DNA of 64,000 nucleotides from Osmia lignaria lignaria. Lineage: Eukaryota > Arthropoda > Insecta > Hymenoptera > Megachilidae. Made by a program: the position numbers and the translations under genes. The notes beneath the pieces were generated by a model, which searched no databases, was not told the DNA's origin, and was given only the letters and a program-made list of their open reading frames with translations. Shown in pieces: positions 62,350 to 64,000 of this stretch (its first letter is position 1; each line of letters starts with the position of its first letter). The stretch is taken from assembly GCF_051020975.1 (NCBI RefSeq), contig NW_027478166.1:8557501-8621500 (forward strand). Direction: 5' to 3'.

Positions 62350-63958
62350 TATGATATTTTTGGATCAGATGCGTAGTTCTCGAGATATATCAAGATATTT
62401 AAAAGTTCCGAAGCCGCACCAACATAATAGAGATACAGAAACACCGTGGCCCCTTTCTTTGAGATAACTCTGCACTAGTGCGAGCCGCAAATGCCACTTC
62501 CAGCTTAGCTGTGCAGAAGAAGAACAACAAGAAGAAGAAATATCTCGAAATATGTCCGTCAGGCCACTTCCCTTGAGATAAATCTGCAAATATCTCGGAA
62601 AGGAAGCGAGCTATGGCAAAATGTTAAGAGACCTTTTTTGTATGGAATTATGTTTCCTACTTTTTATGTTCTATGATATTTTTTGATCAGACGCGTAGTT
62701 CTCGAGATATATCAAGATATTTAAAAGTTCCGAAGCCGCACCAACATAATAGAGATACAGAAACACCGTGGCTCCTTTCTTTTAGATAACTCTGCACTAT
62801 TGCGACCTGGAAATGCCACTTCCAGTTTAGCTGTGCAGAAGAAGAACAACAAGAAGAAGAAATATCACGAAATATGTCCGTTAGGCCCCTTCCCTTGAGA
62901 TAAATCTGCAAATATCTCGGAAACGAAGCGAGCTATGGCAAAATGTTAAGAGACCTTTTTTGTAGCGAATTAAGTTTCCTACTTTTTATGTTCTATGATA
63001 TTTTTTGATCAGATGCGTAGTTCTCGAGATATATCAAGATATTTAAAAGTTCCGAAGCCGCACCAACATAATAGAGATACAGAAACACCGTGGCCCCTCT
63101 CTTTGAGATAACTCTGCACAATTGCGAGCTGCAAATGCCACTTCCAGCTTAGCTGTGCAGAAGAAGAACAACAAGAAGAAGAAATATCTCGAAATATGTC
63201 CGTCAGGCCCCTTCCCTTGAGATAAATCTGCAAATATCTCGGAAACGAAGCGAGCTATTGCAAAATGTTAAGAGACCTTTTTTGTAGAGGATTGAGTTTC
63301 CTACTTTCTATGTTCTATGATATTTTTTGATCAGATGCGTAGTTCTCGAGATATATCAAGATATTTAAAAGTTAAGAAGCCGCACCAACATAATAGAGAT
63401 ACAGAAACACCGTGGCCCCTTTCTTTGAGATAACTCTGCACTAATGCGAGCTGCAAATGCCACTTCCAGCTTAGCTGTGCAGAAGAAGAACAACAAGAAG
63501 AAGAAATATCACGAAATATGTCCGTTAGGCCCCTTCCCTTGAGATAAATCTGCAAATATCTCGGAAACGAAGCGAGCTATGGCAAAATGTTAACAGACCT
63601 TTTTGTAGCGAATTAAGTTTCCTACTTTTTATGTTCTATGATATTTTTTGATCAGATGCGTAGTTCTCGAGATATATCAAGATATTTAAAAGTTCCGAAG
63701 CCGCACCAACATAATAGAGATACAGAAACACCGTGGCCCCTTTCTTTGAGATAACTCTGCACTAGTGCGAGCCGCAAATGCCACTTCCAGCTTAGCTGTG
63801 CAGAAGAAGAACAACAAGAAGAAGAAATATCTCGAAATATGTCCGTCAGGCCCCTTCCCTTGAGATAAATCTGCAAATATCTCGGAAACGAAGCGAGCTA
63901 TTGCAAAATGTTAAGAGACCTTTTTTGTAGAGGATTGAGTTTCCTACTTTCTATGTTC
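62350..63958. repeat. Right-edge block: f, a, b', c, d monomers
   Basis: Monomer f (62350) has TTTTTGGATCAG and GGAAAGGAAGCG and is not repeated elsewhere in view. It is followed by 62672 (a), 62994 (b', like b but with GCACCAACATAATAG restored), 63316 (c, 321 bp) and 63637 (d). The order a-b-c-d is the same as in the HOR at 57846-59132. Confidence 0.75.
63316..63636. repeat. 321 bp monomer class (shared T deletion)
   Basis: The usual GACCTTTTTTG tract has five T instead of six, linked with AACAGACC before it and TAGCGAATTAAG after it. The same linked trio occurs in 54627-54947, 58490-58810, 60099-60419, 60742-61062 and 61707-62027. One ancestral change was copied within the right 10 kb only. 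Confidence 0.85.
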
Positions 63959-64000
63959 TATGATATTTTTTGATCAGATGCGTAGTTCTCGAGATATATC
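63959..64000. repeat. Partial satellite monomer at right edge
   Basis: These are the first 42 bases of the next monomer, from TATGATAT to GAGATATATC, of the haplotype with GATGCG and TTCTCGAG. The array therefore also continues rightwards; neither array boundary is in view. Confidence 0.95.

Larger units (their letters stand above)
1..64000. repeat. 322 bp satellite array filling the window
   Basis: The same 322 bp unit recurs head to tail from edge to edge, with no interruption, inversion or unrelated sequence. Using the TATGATAT that follows the T5-ATGTTC stretch as unit start, complete monomers begin at 219 and the last ends at 63958. The distance equals 198 units of 322 bp minus 16 bp, fully accounted for by five 320 bp and six 321 bp monomers. 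A hand-built consensus holds 65 C, 61 G and 11 CpG (about 39% GC). Family name and species are not recognised. The likely role is structural heterochromatin or centromere, inferred only from array form. There are no genes, so every stretch over 300 bases is satellite. Confidence 0.98.

Noticed and set aside
234..63876. About 190 small minus-strand proteins as a gene family
   Set aside because: They recur at the satellite period, begin at TTG, generally lack any in-frame ATG, have no recognised domain, and are antisense to other open frames of the same repeat.
1..64000. CRISPR array or other spacer-repeat system
   Set aside because: Repeats are regular, but there are no unique spacers; each 322 bp unit follows the next directly, and no cas-like genes are present.
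1..64000. Ribosomal DNA spacer or telomere-associated repeat
   Set aside because: No rRNA coding segment, no short telomeric repeats and no promoter duplications are visible in 64 kb.

Overview
The whole 64 kb window is one tandem satellite DNA array. I see no gene, RNA gene, transposon or unique sequence in it. The repeat unit is 322 bp (consensus about 39% GC). I count 198 complete head-to-tail monomers from 219 to 63958, all in one orientation, flanked by a partial monomer at each window edge (1-218 and 63959-64000). Spacing arithmetic shows 187 of the 198 are exactly 322 bp; five are 320 bp and six are 321 bp. Monomers differ from the consensus by roughly a few percent, by eye.

A long, uninterrupted array with local higher-order repeats (HORs) is typical of eukaryotic centromeric or pericentromeric heterochromatin. 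An arthropod, probably an insect, is my best guess from the AT-rich composition, the near-normal CpG content and the general look of the monomer. That is a weak inference: I cannot name the species, and no flanking DNA is present. The many short open frames (74-84 codons on the minus strand, 65 or 76 codons on the plus strand) are by-products of the repeat. They recur at monomer spacing, start mostly at TTG or GTG, and overlap one another antisense.

Layout. From 0.2 to 6.6 kb there are irregular six/seven-monomer blocks. From 6.7 to 10.5 kb a four-monomer HOR is repeated three times. From 10.5 to 12.8 kb there are unordered monomers. From 12.8 to 18 kb there are four-monomer blocks in which two haplotypes strictly alternate. 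From 18 to 24.6 kb there are recurring pairs and a four-monomer HOR. From 24.7 to 29.9 kb an eight-monomer unit is duplicated. From 30.4 to 36 kb a seven-monomer unit is present twice plus a truncated third copy. From 36.9 to 43 kb there is a mosaic of three- and four-monomer units. From 44.3 to 46.9 kb a four-monomer HOR is present twice. From 47.2 to 49.8 kb lies a displaced copy of 37-43.7 kb material. From 50.1 to 54.6 kb there is a five/nine-monomer pattern with a fused monomer. From 54.6 to 64 kb there are five-monomer units decaying into three-monomer units.

The monomer has internal structure. It carries a 27 bp direct repeat 114 bp apart, four copies of a decamer (AAATATCTCG and its complement), a central inverted repeat, and a second imperfect inverted repeat near the 3' end. 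The window reads as a record of repeated unequal exchange. The points most worth checking are the tight length control, the four-fold decamer, the two alternating junction-spanning haplotypes and several visible crossover scars.
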